Of a stretch of DNA of 64,000 bases, positions 35,074-44,200 are shown one piece after another. The notes beneath the pieces were generated by a model, which searched no databases, had not been told where the DNA came from, and saw nothing but the letters and a program-made list of their open reading frames with translations. Location: contig NZ_JAGIPH010000002.1 in assembly GCF_017877135.1 (NCBI RefSeq), forward strand, positions 62,001 through 126,000, given 5' to 3'. Numbering within the stretch: the stretch's first letter is position 1; every line of letters begins with the position of its first letter. The position numbers were made by a program, and so were the translations under genes. This DNA comes from Neorhizobium galegae. GTDB lineage: Bacteria > Pseudomonadota > Alphaproteobacteria > Rhizobiales > Rhizobiaceae.

Positions 35074-37500
35074 ATGAAGAATCATGCCAGAGTCGTCGTC
35101 ATCGGGGGTGGGGTCGTCGGGTGTTCGGTGCTGTATCACCTGACCAAGTTCGGCTGGACGGATGTGGTTCTGGTCGAGCGTGCCGAACTGACGGCCGGCT
35201 CCACCTGGCATGCGGCGGGCGGCATGCATACGATCAATGGCGATCCGAACGTTGCCAAGCTGCAGAAATACACAGTCGAGCTCTACAAGGAGATCGAAGA
35301 GTATTCCGGCCAGGATATCGGGCTGCACATGACCTCCGGCCTGATGCTGGCGGCAACGCCGGAGCGTTTCGACTGGATGAAATCGCTGCTGGCGAAGGGC
35401 AAATATGCCGGCGGCGAGGCGCGGCTGATTTCGGCCGAAGAAGCCTATGAGATGATGCCGCTGCTCGATCCCAAGCAGTTCGTCGGCGCCGTGTTTGATC
35501 CGCATGAGGGCCATCTCGACCCCTACGGCACCACCCATGCCTATGCGAAATCGGCCCGTAAGAACGGTGCCGAGATTTATCTCCACACCAAGGTCGAGAA
35601 CCTCATTCCGCTGGAAGACGGCAGCTGGCGGGTGATCACCGACAAGGGCGATATCTATGCGGAGCATGTGGTGAACGCCGCCGGCCTCTGGGCGCGCGAG
35701 GTGGGGCGCATGGTGGGCGTGGAACTGCCGGTTCTGGCCATGGAGCACATGTATCTCATCACCGAAGACATGCCGGAAGTAATCGAGTTCAACCGGACGA
35801 CCGGCCGCGAGCTGATGCACTGCGTCGATTTCGACGGCGAGATCTATATCCGCCAAGAGCGCAACGGCATGCTGATGGGCACCTATGAAAAGGATTGTCG
35901 CCCATGGTCGCCGCTGGAAACCCCGTGGGATTTCGGCCCGGAACTGTTGGCCGAAGATCTTGAGCGCATCAGCGGCGAGCTGGAAGTGGGCTTTCGCCAT
36001 TTCCCCGCCTTCAACAATGCCGGCATCCGGAAGATCGTCAACGGCCCCTTCACCTTCTCGCCGGATGGCAATCCGCTGGTCGGGCCGGTGCGGGGATTGA
36101 CCAATTACTGGTCGGCCTGCGCCGTCATGGCCGGCTTCAGCCAGGGGGGCGGCGTGGGGCTTGCGCTTGCCAACTGGATGATCGAGGGCGATCCGGGCTT
36201 TGACGTCTTTGCGATGGATGTCTGCCGCTTCGGCGACTATGCAACGCCCGCCTATACCAATGCGAAGGTGCGGGAAAACTATGCACGGCGCTTTTCCATC
36301 CGCTATCCCAACGAGGAACTAACGGCCGGCCGGCCGCTCCTGACGACACCGATCTATGACCGGCTGAAGGCGGAAGGGGCGGTGTTCGGCGCCTATGCCG
36401 GGCTCGAAACGCCGCTCTGGTTTGCACCGCAAGGCGTTGAAGATAAATTCTCCTGGCGCCGGTCGAGCGATTTCGACACGGTGGGCGAGGAAGCAAGAGC
36501 GGTGCGCCAAAGCGTCGGGCTCATGGAAACCTCGGGCTTTGCCAAATATTCGGTGAGCGGCGAGGGCGCCGCCGAATGGCTGGACGTCATGCTGGCCGGC
36601 CGGCTTCCCTCCATCGGCAGCATGGCGCTTGCCCCGATGCTGAACGAGGCCGGCAAGCTGATCGGCGATTTCACGGTCGCCAATATGGATGGCGACGAGT
36701 TTCTGCTGATCGGCTCCGGCATTGCCGAGGATTACCACATGCGCTGGTTCGAGGAGCATCTGCCGGATGACGGTTCGGTCGTGCTCGGCGCGCTGGGCCT
36801 TGGTCTGGTCGGCCTCTCGGTCGCCGGCCCGAAGGCGCGGGCGGTCATTCAGAAACTCACCCATCTCGATCTCTCCAACGAGGCCTTCCCCTTCATGTCG
36901 ATCCGCGAAATGGAGCTGGGCATGGTGCCGGCCATCGTCGGGCGGGTGAGCTATACCGGCGATCTCGGCTACGAGATCTGGATGCGGCCGGAATACCAGC
37001 GCAGCCTGTTTCAGGCGCTGATGACGGCGGGTGAGGAATTCGGCATCCGGCTGTTTGGCCTCAGGGCGCTCAATGCGCTGAGGCTCGAAAAGGGTTTTGG
37101 CAGCTGGGCGCGCGAATATCGCCCCCTCTATGGCCCCATGGAGGCCGGGCTTTCCCGCTTCATCGCCTTGAAAAAGGAGGTGAATTTCATCGGCAAGATG
37201 GGCGCCATCGAAGAAAAGCTCGCCGGCGGCTCGCTGCGCCTGGTGACGGTTGCCGTGGAGGCGCGCGATGCCGATGTGCTGGGCGACGAGCCGATCTCGA
37301 TGGATGGCTCGGTGGTCGGCTGGGTGACCTCCGGCGGTTTTGCCCACGCCTCCGGCGTATCCGTCGCCATGGGCTATGTGCCGAAGGAATTTGCCGCCAC
37401 CACCGATGGGTGGGAGGTGGAGATTTTGGGCGAAATGCTGCCGGCACGCCTGATCGATGCGGCCCTGTTTGATCCGAAAGGCGAGCGCATGCGGGGGTGA
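35074..37500 (+). CDS. Dimethylglycine/sarcosine dehydrogenase-like flavoprotein (FAD-GcvT fusion)
   Basis: An 808-residue two-part enzyme. Residues ~5-370 are a DAO-type FAD oxidoreductase (VVVIGGGVVGCSVLYHLT), with GSTWHAAGG carrying His46 at the position that bears covalent FAD in mammalian dimethylglycine and sarcosine dehydrogenases. Residues ~430-805 are a GcvT-like aminomethyltransferase domain (YTGDLGYEIWMRPEYQ, LRALNALRLEKGFGSWAREY) for tetrahydrofolate. It probably demethylates dimethylglycine or a related N-methyl compound, feeding sarcosine to SoxBDAG encoded upstream. The start at 35074 follows AAGGGAG. Substrate cannot be fixed, since the family also acts on other N-methyl compounds. 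Confidence 0.85.
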   Translation: MKNHARVVVIGGGVVGCSVLYHLTKFGWTDVVLVERAELTAGSTWHAAGGMHTINGDPNVAKLQKYTVELYKEIEEYSGQDIGLHMTSGLMLAATPERFDWMKSLLAKGKYAGGEARLISAEEAYEMMPLLDPKQFVGAVFDPHEGHLDPYGTTHAYAKSARKNGAEIYLHTKVENLIPLEDGSWRVITDKGDIYAEHVVNAAGLWAREVGRMVGVELPVLAMEHMYLITEDMPEVIEFNRTTGRELMHCVDFDGEIYIRQERNGMLMGTYEKDCRPWSPLETPWDFGPELLAEDLERISGELEVGFRHFPAFNNAGIRKIVNGPFTFSPDGNPLVGPVRGLTNYWSACAVMAGFSQGGGVGLALANWMIEGDPGFDVFAMDVCRFGDYATPAYTNAKVRENYARRFSIRYPNEELTAGRPLLTTPIYDRLKAEGAVFGAYAGLETPLWFAPQGVEDKFSWRRSSDFDTVGEEARAVRQSVGLMETSGFAKYSVSGEGAAEWLDVMLAGRLPSIGSMALAPMLNEAGKLIGDFTVANMDGDEFLLIGSGIAEDYHMRWFEEHLPDDGSVVLGALGLGLVGLSVAGPKARAVIQKLTHLDLSNEAFPFMSIREMELGMVPAIVGRVSYTGDLGYEIWMRPEYQRSLFQALMTAGEEFGIRLFGLRALNALRLEKGFGSWAREYRPLYGPMEAGLSRFIALKKEVNFIGKMGAIEEKLAGGSLRLVTVAVEARDADVLGDEPISMDGSVVGWVTSGGFAHASGVSVAMGYVPKEFAATTDGWEVEILGEMLPARLIDAALFDPKGERMRG

Positions 37501-37717
37501 CGCCGCTGCCAAAATGATCAGCAGATGCCGCTTTTGTGGCACAGATGATTTTATTTGCGTCATATCCAGGGAAAGCTTGGGGAATCTCTCCCGGTCATGC
37601 CTTTTTGACTTCACATTTGAAGCGAAAGCGGTATCAATTCGACAAAACCAAAGAACCCGTAAGGGCCCACAGACAAGAGACACAATCGTTTCAGCGAATT
37701 GTGTCCGGGGGAAAAAT

Positions 37718-38620
37718 ATGGAGTATTTCATCCAGCAGCTCCTCAACGGGCTGACTCTTGGATCTATTTACGGCCTCGTGGCGATTGGCTACACGATGGT
37801 TTACGGCATCATCGGCATGATCAACTTTGCCCATGGTGACATCTTCATGCTTGGCGGGTTCGCCGCTCTCATCGTCTTTTTGATCCTCACCTCGTTCTTC
37901 GCCGGCATTCCCGTCGCGCTTGCGCTGCTGGTCATGCTGGTGGTCGCCATGCTGGTGACGAGCCTGTGGAACTGGACGATCGAGCGCGTCGCCTACCGGC
38001 CGCTGCGTGGCTCCTTCCGCCTTGCGCCGCTGATCACGGCCATCGGCATGTCGATCGTGCTGTCGAACTTTATCCAGGTCACGCAGGGCCCGCGCAACAA
38101 GCCGGTTCCGCCGCTGGTCAACGATGTCTTCCACTTCGGCTCGATCACCGTCTCGCTGAAGCAGATCCTGATCGTCATCGTCACCAGCGTGCTGCTTGCC
38201 GCCTTCTGGTACATCGTCAACAAGACGCCGCTGGGACGCGCGCAGCGCGCCACCGAACAGGATCGCAAGATGGCGGCCCTGCTTGGCGTCGATGTCGATC
38301 GCACCATCTCGATCACATTCGTCATGGGCGCAGCACTCGCTGCCGTCGCCGGCACCATGTACCTCATGTATTACGGTGTCGCCTCGTTCAACGATGGCTT
38401 CATCCCGGGCGTCAAGGCCTTCACCGCAGCCGTTCTCGGCGGCATCGGCTCGCTGCCGGGCGCCGTTCTCGGCGGCCTCCTGATCGGCCTTATCGAATCC
38501 CTGTGGTCGGCCTATTTCTCCATTGCCTACAAGGACGTAGCGACGTTTGCCATTCTCGCTTTCGTTCTGATCTTCAAGCCGACCGGCATTCTGGGCCGGC
38601 CTGAAGTGGAGAAGGTGTAA
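37718..38620 (+). CDS. livH: Branched-chain amino acid ABC transporter permease LivH
   Basis: A 300-residue permease with about eight membrane segments. NGLTLGSIYGLVAIGYTMVY and GMINFAHGDIFMLGGFAAL are LivH hallmarks, and GVDVDRTISITFVMGAALAA with KAFTAAVLGGIGSLPGAVLG complete the fold. It forms the inner-membrane channel with LivM. The ATG at 37718 follows GGGGGA. An open frame upstream to 37457 overlaps the preceding enzyme gene and is not used. First gene of livHMGF, with a 217-nt leader. Rhizobial homologues import a wide range of amino acids (Bra type). Confidence 0.93.
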   Translation: MEYFIQQLLNGLTLGSIYGLVAIGYTMVYGIIGMINFAHGDIFMLGGFAALIVFLILTSFFAGIPVALALLVMLVVAMLVTSLWNWTIERVAYRPLRGSFRLAPLITAIGMSIVLSNFIQVTQGPRNKPVPPLVNDVFHFGSITVSLKQILIVIVTSVLLAAFWYIVNKTPLGRAQRATEQDRKMAALLGVDVDRTISITFVMGAALAAVAGTMYLMYYGVASFNDGFIPGVKAFTAAVLGGIGSLPGAVLGGLLIGLIESLWSAYFSIAYKDVATFAILAFVLIFKPTGILGRPEVEKV

Positions 38621-38624
38621 CATC

Positions 38625-40022
38625 ATGAGCAATGCAAATTCTCCGGCGACCGATGTGGCGCCGGGCCTGATGGCAAAGGCGCTCCGCGAGGGCCTCTTCG
38701 CCGGTGTGCTGGCGTTCGGCATGTTCCTTCTCTATGTCGGCGTCGAAACCTACCAGAACATCGACAATGCGCTGGTCTGGCGCATGCGCTGGGGGCTTCT
38801 GGCCGTCTTCGTGGCGATTGCCGCCGTGGGCCGCTTCCTCGTCGTCGCCTTCCTGCGGCCGAGCCTGGACCGACGCAAGCTGAACAAGGCCAAGGCCGGC
38901 CTGCTCGACGTGTCCGAGGACAAGGGCTTTTTCCACAAGCACTTCCTCAAGATCGCGATGATCGTGCTTGTGCTCTATCCGCCGGTCATCGTCAGCCTTT
39001 ACGGCGTGCAGGGCTCGCTGAAATTCGTCGACAATTTCGGCATCCAGATCCTCATCTACGTGATGCTCGCCTGGGGTCTGAACGTCGTGGTTGGCCTCGC
39101 CGGCCTGCTCGATCTCGGCTACGTGGCCTTCTATGCGGTGGGTGCCTATTCCTACGCGCTGCTGTCGGATCATTTTGGCCTGTCCTTCTGGGTGCTCTTG
39201 CCGATGGCAGGCATTCTGGCTGCCTTCTGGGGGATCATCCTCGGCTTCCCGGTGCTTCGCCTGCGCGGCGATTATCTTGCCATCGTCACACTCGCCTTCG
39301 GGGAAATCATCCGCCTCGTGCTGATGAACTGGGCGGAAGTCACCGGTGGTACGGCGGGTATCTCCGGCGTTGCCAAGGCCTCCATCTTCGGCATCTGGTC
39401 TTTTGATGTCGGGGCGTCGAACAATTTTGCAAAAGCCTTCGCGCTGCCGATGTCCTCGGCCTACTACAAGATCTTCCTGTTCTACGTGATCCTGGCGCTC
39501 TGCCTCATCACCGCTTACGTGACGATCCGCCTGCGCCGCATGCCGATCGGCCGTGCCTGGGAAGCGCTGCGCGAGGATGAGATCGCCTGCCGCTCGCTCG
39601 GCATCAATACGGTCACGACAAAGCTCACCGCCTTTGCCATCGGCGCCATGTTCGGCGGCTTTGCGGGTTCGTTCTTTGCCGCCCGTCAGGGGTTCGTGTC
39701 GCCGGAAAGCTTTGTCTTCCTGGAATCTGCGGTCATTCTAGCCATCGTCGTTCTCGGCGGCATGGGCTCGCTCACCGGCATCGCGGTTGCGGCCGTGGTG
39801 ATGATCGGCGGTACCGAACTGCTGCGCGAGATGGAATTCCTGAAACATGTCTTCGGCCCGGATTTCACGCCGGAACTCTACCGCATGCTGCTCTTCGGCC
39901 TAGCCATGGTTGTGGTCATGCTGTTCAAGCCGCGCGGTTTCGTCGGCTCGCGTGAACCCACGGCCTTCCTCAAGGAGCGCAAGTCCGTATCCGGCAGCTT
40001 CACCAAGGAAGGTCACGGCTGA
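38625..40022 (+). CDS. livM: Branched-chain amino acid ABC transporter permease LivM
   Basis: A 465-residue permease, longer than LivH because of an N-terminal ~120-residue extension with two extra membrane segments and a charged loop (RPSLDRRKLNKAKAGLLD). The core has LNVVVGLAGLLDLGYVAFYA, FPVLRLRGDYLAIVTLAFGE and the coupling-helix region WEALREDEIACRSLGINTVT. It pairs with LivH. It begins 4 nt after livH and its stop overlaps livG by 1 nt. Confidence 0.92.
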   Translation: MSNANSPATDVAPGLMAKALREGLFAGVLAFGMFLLYVGVETYQNIDNALVWRMRWGLLAVFVAIAAVGRFLVVAFLRPSLDRRKLNKAKAGLLDVSEDKGFFHKHFLKIAMIVLVLYPPVIVSLYGVQGSLKFVDNFGIQILIYVMLAWGLNVVVGLAGLLDLGYVAFYAVGAYSYALLSDHFGLSFWVLLPMAGILAAFWGIILGFPVLRLRGDYLAIVTLAFGEIIRLVLMNWAEVTGGTAGISGVAKASIFGIWSFDVGASNNFAKAFALPMSSAYYKIFLFYVILALCLITAYVTIRLRRMPIGRAWEALREDEIACRSLGINTVTTKLTAFAIGAMFGGFAGSFFAARQGFVSPESFVFLESAVILAIVVLGGMGSLTGIAVAAVVMIGGTELLREMEFLKHVFGPDFTPELYRMLLFGLAMVVVMLFKPRGFVGSREPTAFLKERKSVSGSFTKEGHG

Positions 40023-40891
40023 TGACGTCCGCGATTGAGACCATGACACCCGATACCATTCTCAAGGTAGAGCATCTGTCGATGCGCTTCGGCGGCCTGA
40101 TGGCGATCAACGACCTCTCGCTGGAGGTCAGGCGCGGGGAAATCACCGCGCTGATCGGTCCGAACGGTGCCGGCAAGACGACCGTCTTCAACTGCATCAC
40201 CGGCTTCTACAAGCCGACGATGGGCATGATCACCATGCGCCAGAAGGGCGGCAAGGAGTTCCTGCTGGAGCGGCTGAGCGACTTCGAAATCACCAAGCAT
40301 GCGAAGGTCGCCCGCACCTTCCAGAACATCCGGCTGTTTTCGGGTCTCACCGTGCTGGAAAACCTGCTGGTCGCCCAGCACAACAAGCTGATGAAGGCGT
40401 CCGGCTATACGGTGATGGGCCTCATCGGCCTTGGTTCCTACAAGCGCGAGGCGGCAGCCGCAATTGAGCTTGCCCGCCACTGGCTTGAAAAGGCAGATCT
40501 GATCGACCGTGCCGATGATCCGGCCGGCGATCTTCCCTACGGCGCCCAGCGCCGTCTGGAAATTGCCCGCGCCATGTGCACGGGTCCGGAACTTCTGTGC
40601 CTCGACGAGCCGGCAGCGGGCCTCAACCCGCGCGAATCGCTGGCGCTCAACACGCTGCTCAACAGCATTCGCGACGAGACGGGCACCTCGATCCTGCTCA
40701 TCGAACACGACATGTCGGTGGTGATGGAAATCTCCGATCATGTGGTGGTGCTGGAATACGGGCAGAAGATTTCCGATGGCACCCCGGACCATGTGAAGAA
40801 CGATCCGAAGGTGATTGCCGCCTATCTCGGCGTCGAGGACGACGAGGTGGAAGAGGTGATTGCCGAAGAACTCGACGGGGGCACGCCGTGA
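40022..40891 (+). CDS. livG: Branched-chain amino acid ABC transporter ATPase LivG
   Basis: A 289-residue ABC ATPase. Walker A is GPNGAGKTT, and the LivG-specific long insertion follows the Q-loop (ARTFQNIRLFSGLTVLENLL). The signature region is atypical, PYGAQRRLEIARAM, as is normal for LivG, and Walker B is LLCLDEPAAGLN. LIEHDMSVVMEISDHVVVL holds the switch His. An acidic tail (EDDEVEEVIAEELDGG) extends beyond the usual end. It starts within the livM stop (TGATG) and overlaps livF the same way, so these genes are translationally coupled. Confidence 0.94.
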   Translation: MTSAIETMTPDTILKVEHLSMRFGGLMAINDLSLEVRRGEITALIGPNGAGKTTVFNCITGFYKPTMGMITMRQKGGKEFLLERLSDFEITKHAKVARTFQNIRLFSGLTVLENLLVAQHNKLMKASGYTVMGLIGLGSYKREAAAAIELARHWLEKADLIDRADDPAGDLPYGAQRRLEIARAMCTGPELLCLDEPAAGLNPRESLALNTLLNSIRDETGTSILLIEHDMSVVMEISDHVVVLEYGQKISDGTPDHVKNDPKVIAAYLGVEDDEVEEVIAEELDGGTP

Positions 40892-41634
40892 TGGCCGTCA
40901 ACACGAACAAAGCCGAACCTCTGCTGAAGGTCAGCGGCGTCGAAACCTATTACGGCAATATCCGTGCGCTTGCCGGTGTCGATATCGAGGTGAACAAGGG
41001 CGAGATCGTCAGCCTGATCGGGGCCAACGGCGCCGGCAAGTCGACGCTGATGATGACGATCTGCGGCAGTCCGCAGGCGCGCACCGGCTCCGTCATCTTC
41101 GACGGAACCGACATTACCCGCACGCCGACGCATCTGATCGCCCGCCAGCGCATCGCCCAGTCGCCCGAAGGCCGGCGCATCTTTCCGCGCATGACGGTCT
41201 ACGAGAACCTGCAGATGGGTGCTGGGCTCGACCAGCTGAAATATTTCAACGAGGACGTGGAAAAGATCTTTACGCTTTTTCCGCGCCTCAAGGAAAGACA
41301 GGCGCAGCGCGGCGGAACGCTGTCGGGCGGCGAGCAGCAGATGCTCTCCATCGGCCGTGCGCTGATGGCTCGCCCAAAGCTTCTCCTGCTCGACGAGCCC
41401 TCGCTCGGTCTGGCGCCTTTGATCGTCAAGCAGATCTTCGAGGCGATCAAGGTCTTGAACGAGAAGGAGGGGCTCACCGTCTTCCTCGTCGAACAGAACG
41501 CCTTTGCGGCGCTGAAGCTGTCGCACCGCGCCTATGTGATGGTGAACGGCAAGGTGACGATGAGCGGATCGGGCAAGGAACTGCTGGCCAATCCGGAAGT
41601 GCGGGCAGCCTATCTGGAAGGGGGACGGCATTGA
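40891..41634 (+). CDS. livF: Branched-chain amino acid ABC transporter ATPase LivF
   Basis: A 247-residue ABC ATPase. Walker A is GANGAGKST, the Q-loop lies in RQRIAQSPEGRRIFPRMTVY, the signature is LSGGEQQMLSIGRAL and Walker B is LLLLDEPSLGLAP. These are diagnostic of LivF (signature GGEQQM and PSLGLAP). It forms the ATPase heterodimer with LivG. The ATG at 40891 shares its A with the livG stop. A longer upstream frame lies inside livG and is not used. Confidence 0.94.
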   Translation: MAVNTNKAEPLLKVSGVETYYGNIRALAGVDIEVNKGEIVSLIGANGAGKSTLMMTICGSPQARTGSVIFDGTDITRTPTHLIARQRIAQSPEGRRIFPRMTVYENLQMGAGLDQLKYFNEDVEKIFTLFPRLKERQAQRGGTLSGGEQQMLSIGRALMARPKLLLLDEPSLGLAPLIVKQIFEAIKVLNEKEGLTVFLVEQNAFAALKLSHRAYVMVNGKVTMSGSGKELLANPEVRAAYLEGGRH

Positions 41635-41712
41635 ACGCGCCATCTTCGTTCCGGATCGCGGTGCGTTTGTCAGACGCGCCGCTGCTTGGCCAATCGGCAG
41701 GGAGAGCTTGAT

Positions 41713-42066
41713 ATGCAGGGACTGTTTTTCGAGGATGATACCGGCGCCCGCTACATCCTGCGCTTCATCGTTCTGATGATCGGGCTGTGGACGGCCTGGC
41801 GCACCGGCAAGGCGGTGGCCGAAAGCTGGAAGGACTATCCGATGGTCATCGGCTACGTGCTTCTTCTCGGCGTGCTGCTTCGCTTCCTGCACTTTTCGCT
41901 CTTCCAGGGGCCGTTCCTCAGCCTCGGTTTCTACGCGCTCGATGTCGTGCTGCTGCTCATCGTCGCAACGGCTGGCTTTCGCCATCGCCGCACCCGCCAG
42001 ATGGTGGAAAACTACTACTGGCTCTACGAAAAAAGCTCTGCTTTTTCGTGGCATAAGAAGAATTGA
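41713..42066 (+). CDS. Small membrane protein inside the liv operon (possibly DUF6867)
   Basis: A 117-residue protein with three predicted membrane helices (about 16-32, 44-62 and 66-90). Charged ends include a tryptophan/tyrosine-rich C-terminus (VENYYWLYEKSSAFSWHKK). It starts at 41713 after GGGAGAG, 78 nt after livF, and precedes livK, so it is part of the transporter operon. A small protein at this place occurs in other Rhizobiales liv clusters, and I recall the family as DUF6867, but I am not certain. It may assist assembly or regulation of the transporter (inference). Confidence 0.7.
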   Translation: MQGLFFEDDTGARYILRFIVLMIGLWTAWRTGKAVAESWKDYPMVIGYVLLLGVLLRFLHFSLFQGPFLSLGFYALDVVLLLIVATAGFRHRRTRQMVENYYWLYEKSSAFSWHKKN

Positions 42067-42185
42067 CAGGCTGAGCCTTTCGGCTCCAGACTGCAATCAA
42101 CAGGGAACACGTTTCCGGCGCGAGGGTGTGGTGGGTCTCGCGCAGGTTTTAATTCAAACCCGCTCAAAAAACTGGGAGTAACACA

Positions 42186-43301
42186 ATGAAGAAGTCTCTT
42201 CTTTCGGCCGTGGCGCTGACAGCCGTGATGGCGTTCAGCGGTTCGGCCTGGGCCGATGTCCTCGTTGGCGTCGGCGGCCCGCTGACGGGTCCGAACGCAG
42301 CCTTCGGCGCACAGCTCCAGAAGGGTGCCGAACAGGCCGCAGCCGACATCAATGCTGCCGGCGGCATCAACGGCGAAAAGATCAAGCTTGTTCTCGGCGA
42401 CGACGTGTCGGACCCGAAGCAGGGCGTTTCGGTTGCCAACAAGTTTGTGGCGGATGGCGTGAAGTTCGTCGTCGGTCACTTCAACTCGTCGGTTTCGATC
42501 CCGGCCTCTGAAGTCTATGCCGAAAACGGCATCGTCCAGATCACCCCGGCCTCCACCAACCCGAAGTTCACCGAGCGCGGCCTGTGGAACACGTTCCGCA
42601 CCTGCGGTCGTGACGACCAGCAGGGCGCCGTTGCCGGCCAGTACATCGCTGAAAAGTTCAAGACCGCCAAGGTTGCCGTCGTGCATGACAAGACCACCTA
42701 CGGTCAGGGTCTTGCTGACGAAACCAAGAAGGCCATGAACAAGCTTGGCATCAAGGAAGTCATCTACGAAGGCATCACTGTCGGCGACAAGGACTTCTCC
42801 GCCCTCGTGTCGAAGATGAAGGAAGCCGGCGTCGGCATCGTTTACTTCGGCGGCCTGCACACCGAAGCCGGCCTGCTGATGCGTCAGATGGCCGACCAGG
42901 GCCTCAAGGCTCCGCTGATGTCGGGTGACGGCATCACCTCCAACGAACTGGCTTCGATCGCCGGCGACGCCGTCAACGGCACGCTGATGACCTTCCCGCC
43001 GGATCCGCGCACGAACCCGAGCGCCAAGGACATCGTGGCAAAGTTCCGCGCTGCGAACTTCGAGCCGGAAGCCTACACGCTCTACTCCTACGCTGCCCTG
43101 CAGATCTTCGCTGCCGCCGCCAAGGCTGCCGGCAGCAATGATCCGACCAAGGTTGCCGAAGCGATGAAGGCCAAGGGTCCGTTCAAGACCGCAATCGGCG
43201 ACATCGGCTTCGACGCCAAGGGCGACATCACCCGTCCTGACTATGTCATGTACGAGTGGAAGAAGGGCGCTGACGGCAAGTACAGCTACTTCCAGATGTA
43301 A
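42186..43301 (+). CDS. livK: Branched-chain amino acid-binding periplasmic protein (LivK/BraC)
   Basis: A 371-residue periplasmic binding protein. The signal peptide ([17 protein letters not shown], cut after about SAWA) precedes a class I binding fold: [40 protein letters not shown] and [20 protein letters not shown] are typical of LivK/BraC. It delivers amino acids to LivHMGF encoded upstream. Its own leader of 119 nt and a strong terminator after it suggest a separate abundant transcript as well as operon read-through. Confidence 0.93.
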   Translation: MKKSLLSAVALTAVMAFSGSAWADVLVGVGGPLTGPNAAFGAQLQKGAEQAAADINAAGGINGEKIKLVLGDDVSDPKQGVSVANKFVADGVKFVVGHFNSSVSIPASEVYAENGIVQITPASTNPKFTERGLWNTFRTCGRDDQQGAVAGQYIAEKFKTAKVAVVHDKTTYGQGLADETKKAMNKLGIKEVIYEGITVGDKDFSALVSKMKEAGVGIVYFGGLHTEAGLLMRQMADQGLKAPLMSGDGITSNELASIAGDAVNGTLMTFPPDPRTNPSAKDIVAKFRAANFEPEAYTLYSYAALQIFAAAAKAAGSNDPTKVAEAMKAKGPFKTAIGDIGFDAKGDITRPDYVMYEWKKGADGKYSYFQM

Positions 43302-43340
43302 GATTTTGGCAGGCGGGACACCGCTGCCAACCTTAACGGA

Positions 43341-43366
43341 AAGCCCGGTTCGCGCCGGGCTTTTTT
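43341..43366 (+). terminator. Rho-independent terminator after livK
   Basis: AAGCCCGG and CCGGGCTT form a perfect 8-bp stem around a TTCGCG loop, followed by a run of T residues. It lies 40 nt after the livK stop and closes the liv operon. The convergent gene ends at 43400. Confidence 0.88.
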
Positions 43367-43399
43367 CGTTGCGGCCGTTCCTGTCGATGCTGCGCCATA

Positions 43400-43933
43400 T
43401 CAGGCGGAAAGACGGGTAAGCAGAAAATCAGCGCGCTTTGAAACCGAGGTTTTGGGGAGGATGACGGGCTCGTAGCCGAGTGCGGGATAGACGGCGCATA
43501 GCCGCTCGTATTCCGCCACCGCCTCTGCAAAGGCATGCTGGCGGGCGTCATCCTTCATGTAGATTTCGGGCCAGGGCGGCGTGAGAAACACCCGGTCGTG
43601 GTACCGATGCCGGCCGCAGAGATCGTGCATCATCCGCTCATCGCCGGTTGCGTGGGCAAGTGCTGCGGCCGCATCGATGAGGCAGCGGTCAAAGAAAATC
43701 CAGCCGGTCCTGTCGCCCATTGCCGCCCGATCGGCAATCGAGAGCGCAATGGCGCGCCGCGCAAACGCCGGAAGATCGTTCCACGGCAGCGCCGCGCCAT
43801 CTCCGGCAAGCTCCTCTGCCACGATCCGGCGCCCCGGTTCGTCGACGACCGCATGGCCGCGCCGGCGCAATTCCTCAAGAAGGCTTGATTTCCCGCCGCC
43901 GGAACAGCCGGAGAGAATGACGAAACGGTTCAT
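43400..43933 (-). CDS. AAA-family P-loop ATPase/kinase-like protein
   Basis: A 177-residue P-loop NTPase. Walker A GCSGGGKSSL lies at residues 9-18, and FFDRCLID with DRVFLTPPWPEIYMKDDARQ, shown as RVFLTPPWPEIYMKDD, resembles the AAA_28 family related to NadR-type kinases. VVDEPGRRIVAEE is the conserved early segment. Proteins of this type are predicted nucleotide or small-molecule kinases, and the substrate is unknown. It is a single gene, convergent with the liv operon and divergent from the MFS gene. Confidence 0.78.
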   Translation of the reverse strand: MNRFVILSGCSGGGKSSLLEELRRRGHAVVDEPGRRIVAEELAGDGAALPWNDLPAFARRAIALSIADRAAMGDRTGWIFFDRCLIDAAAALAHATGDERMMHDLCGRHRYHDRVFLTPPWPEIYMKDDARQHAFAEAVAEYERLCAVYPALGYEPVILPKTSVSKRADFLLTRLSA

Positions 43934-44200
43934 GCGCCGTCTCCTTTCACACGTTCTGCAGTTGCAGGAAAGCCGGATCGGGCAGATCCGCCCACGGGAT
44001 AAGTGTGTTGACCGTTATGCTGTATAGCATTATTTTGACATCTGCCTGAATGAGAGCCGCCACGGATGTGCGGTGCTGAAGGCCACGCCTTGGAGGAGGT
44101 GTGCTGGAACGTCGATGTCGAACCGGACGAATGACGGGGCGACGACGGTGCTGGAGGTGGCGGCCGCTCCAAGCCTGCCATGAATGGGAGAAATTTTGCG

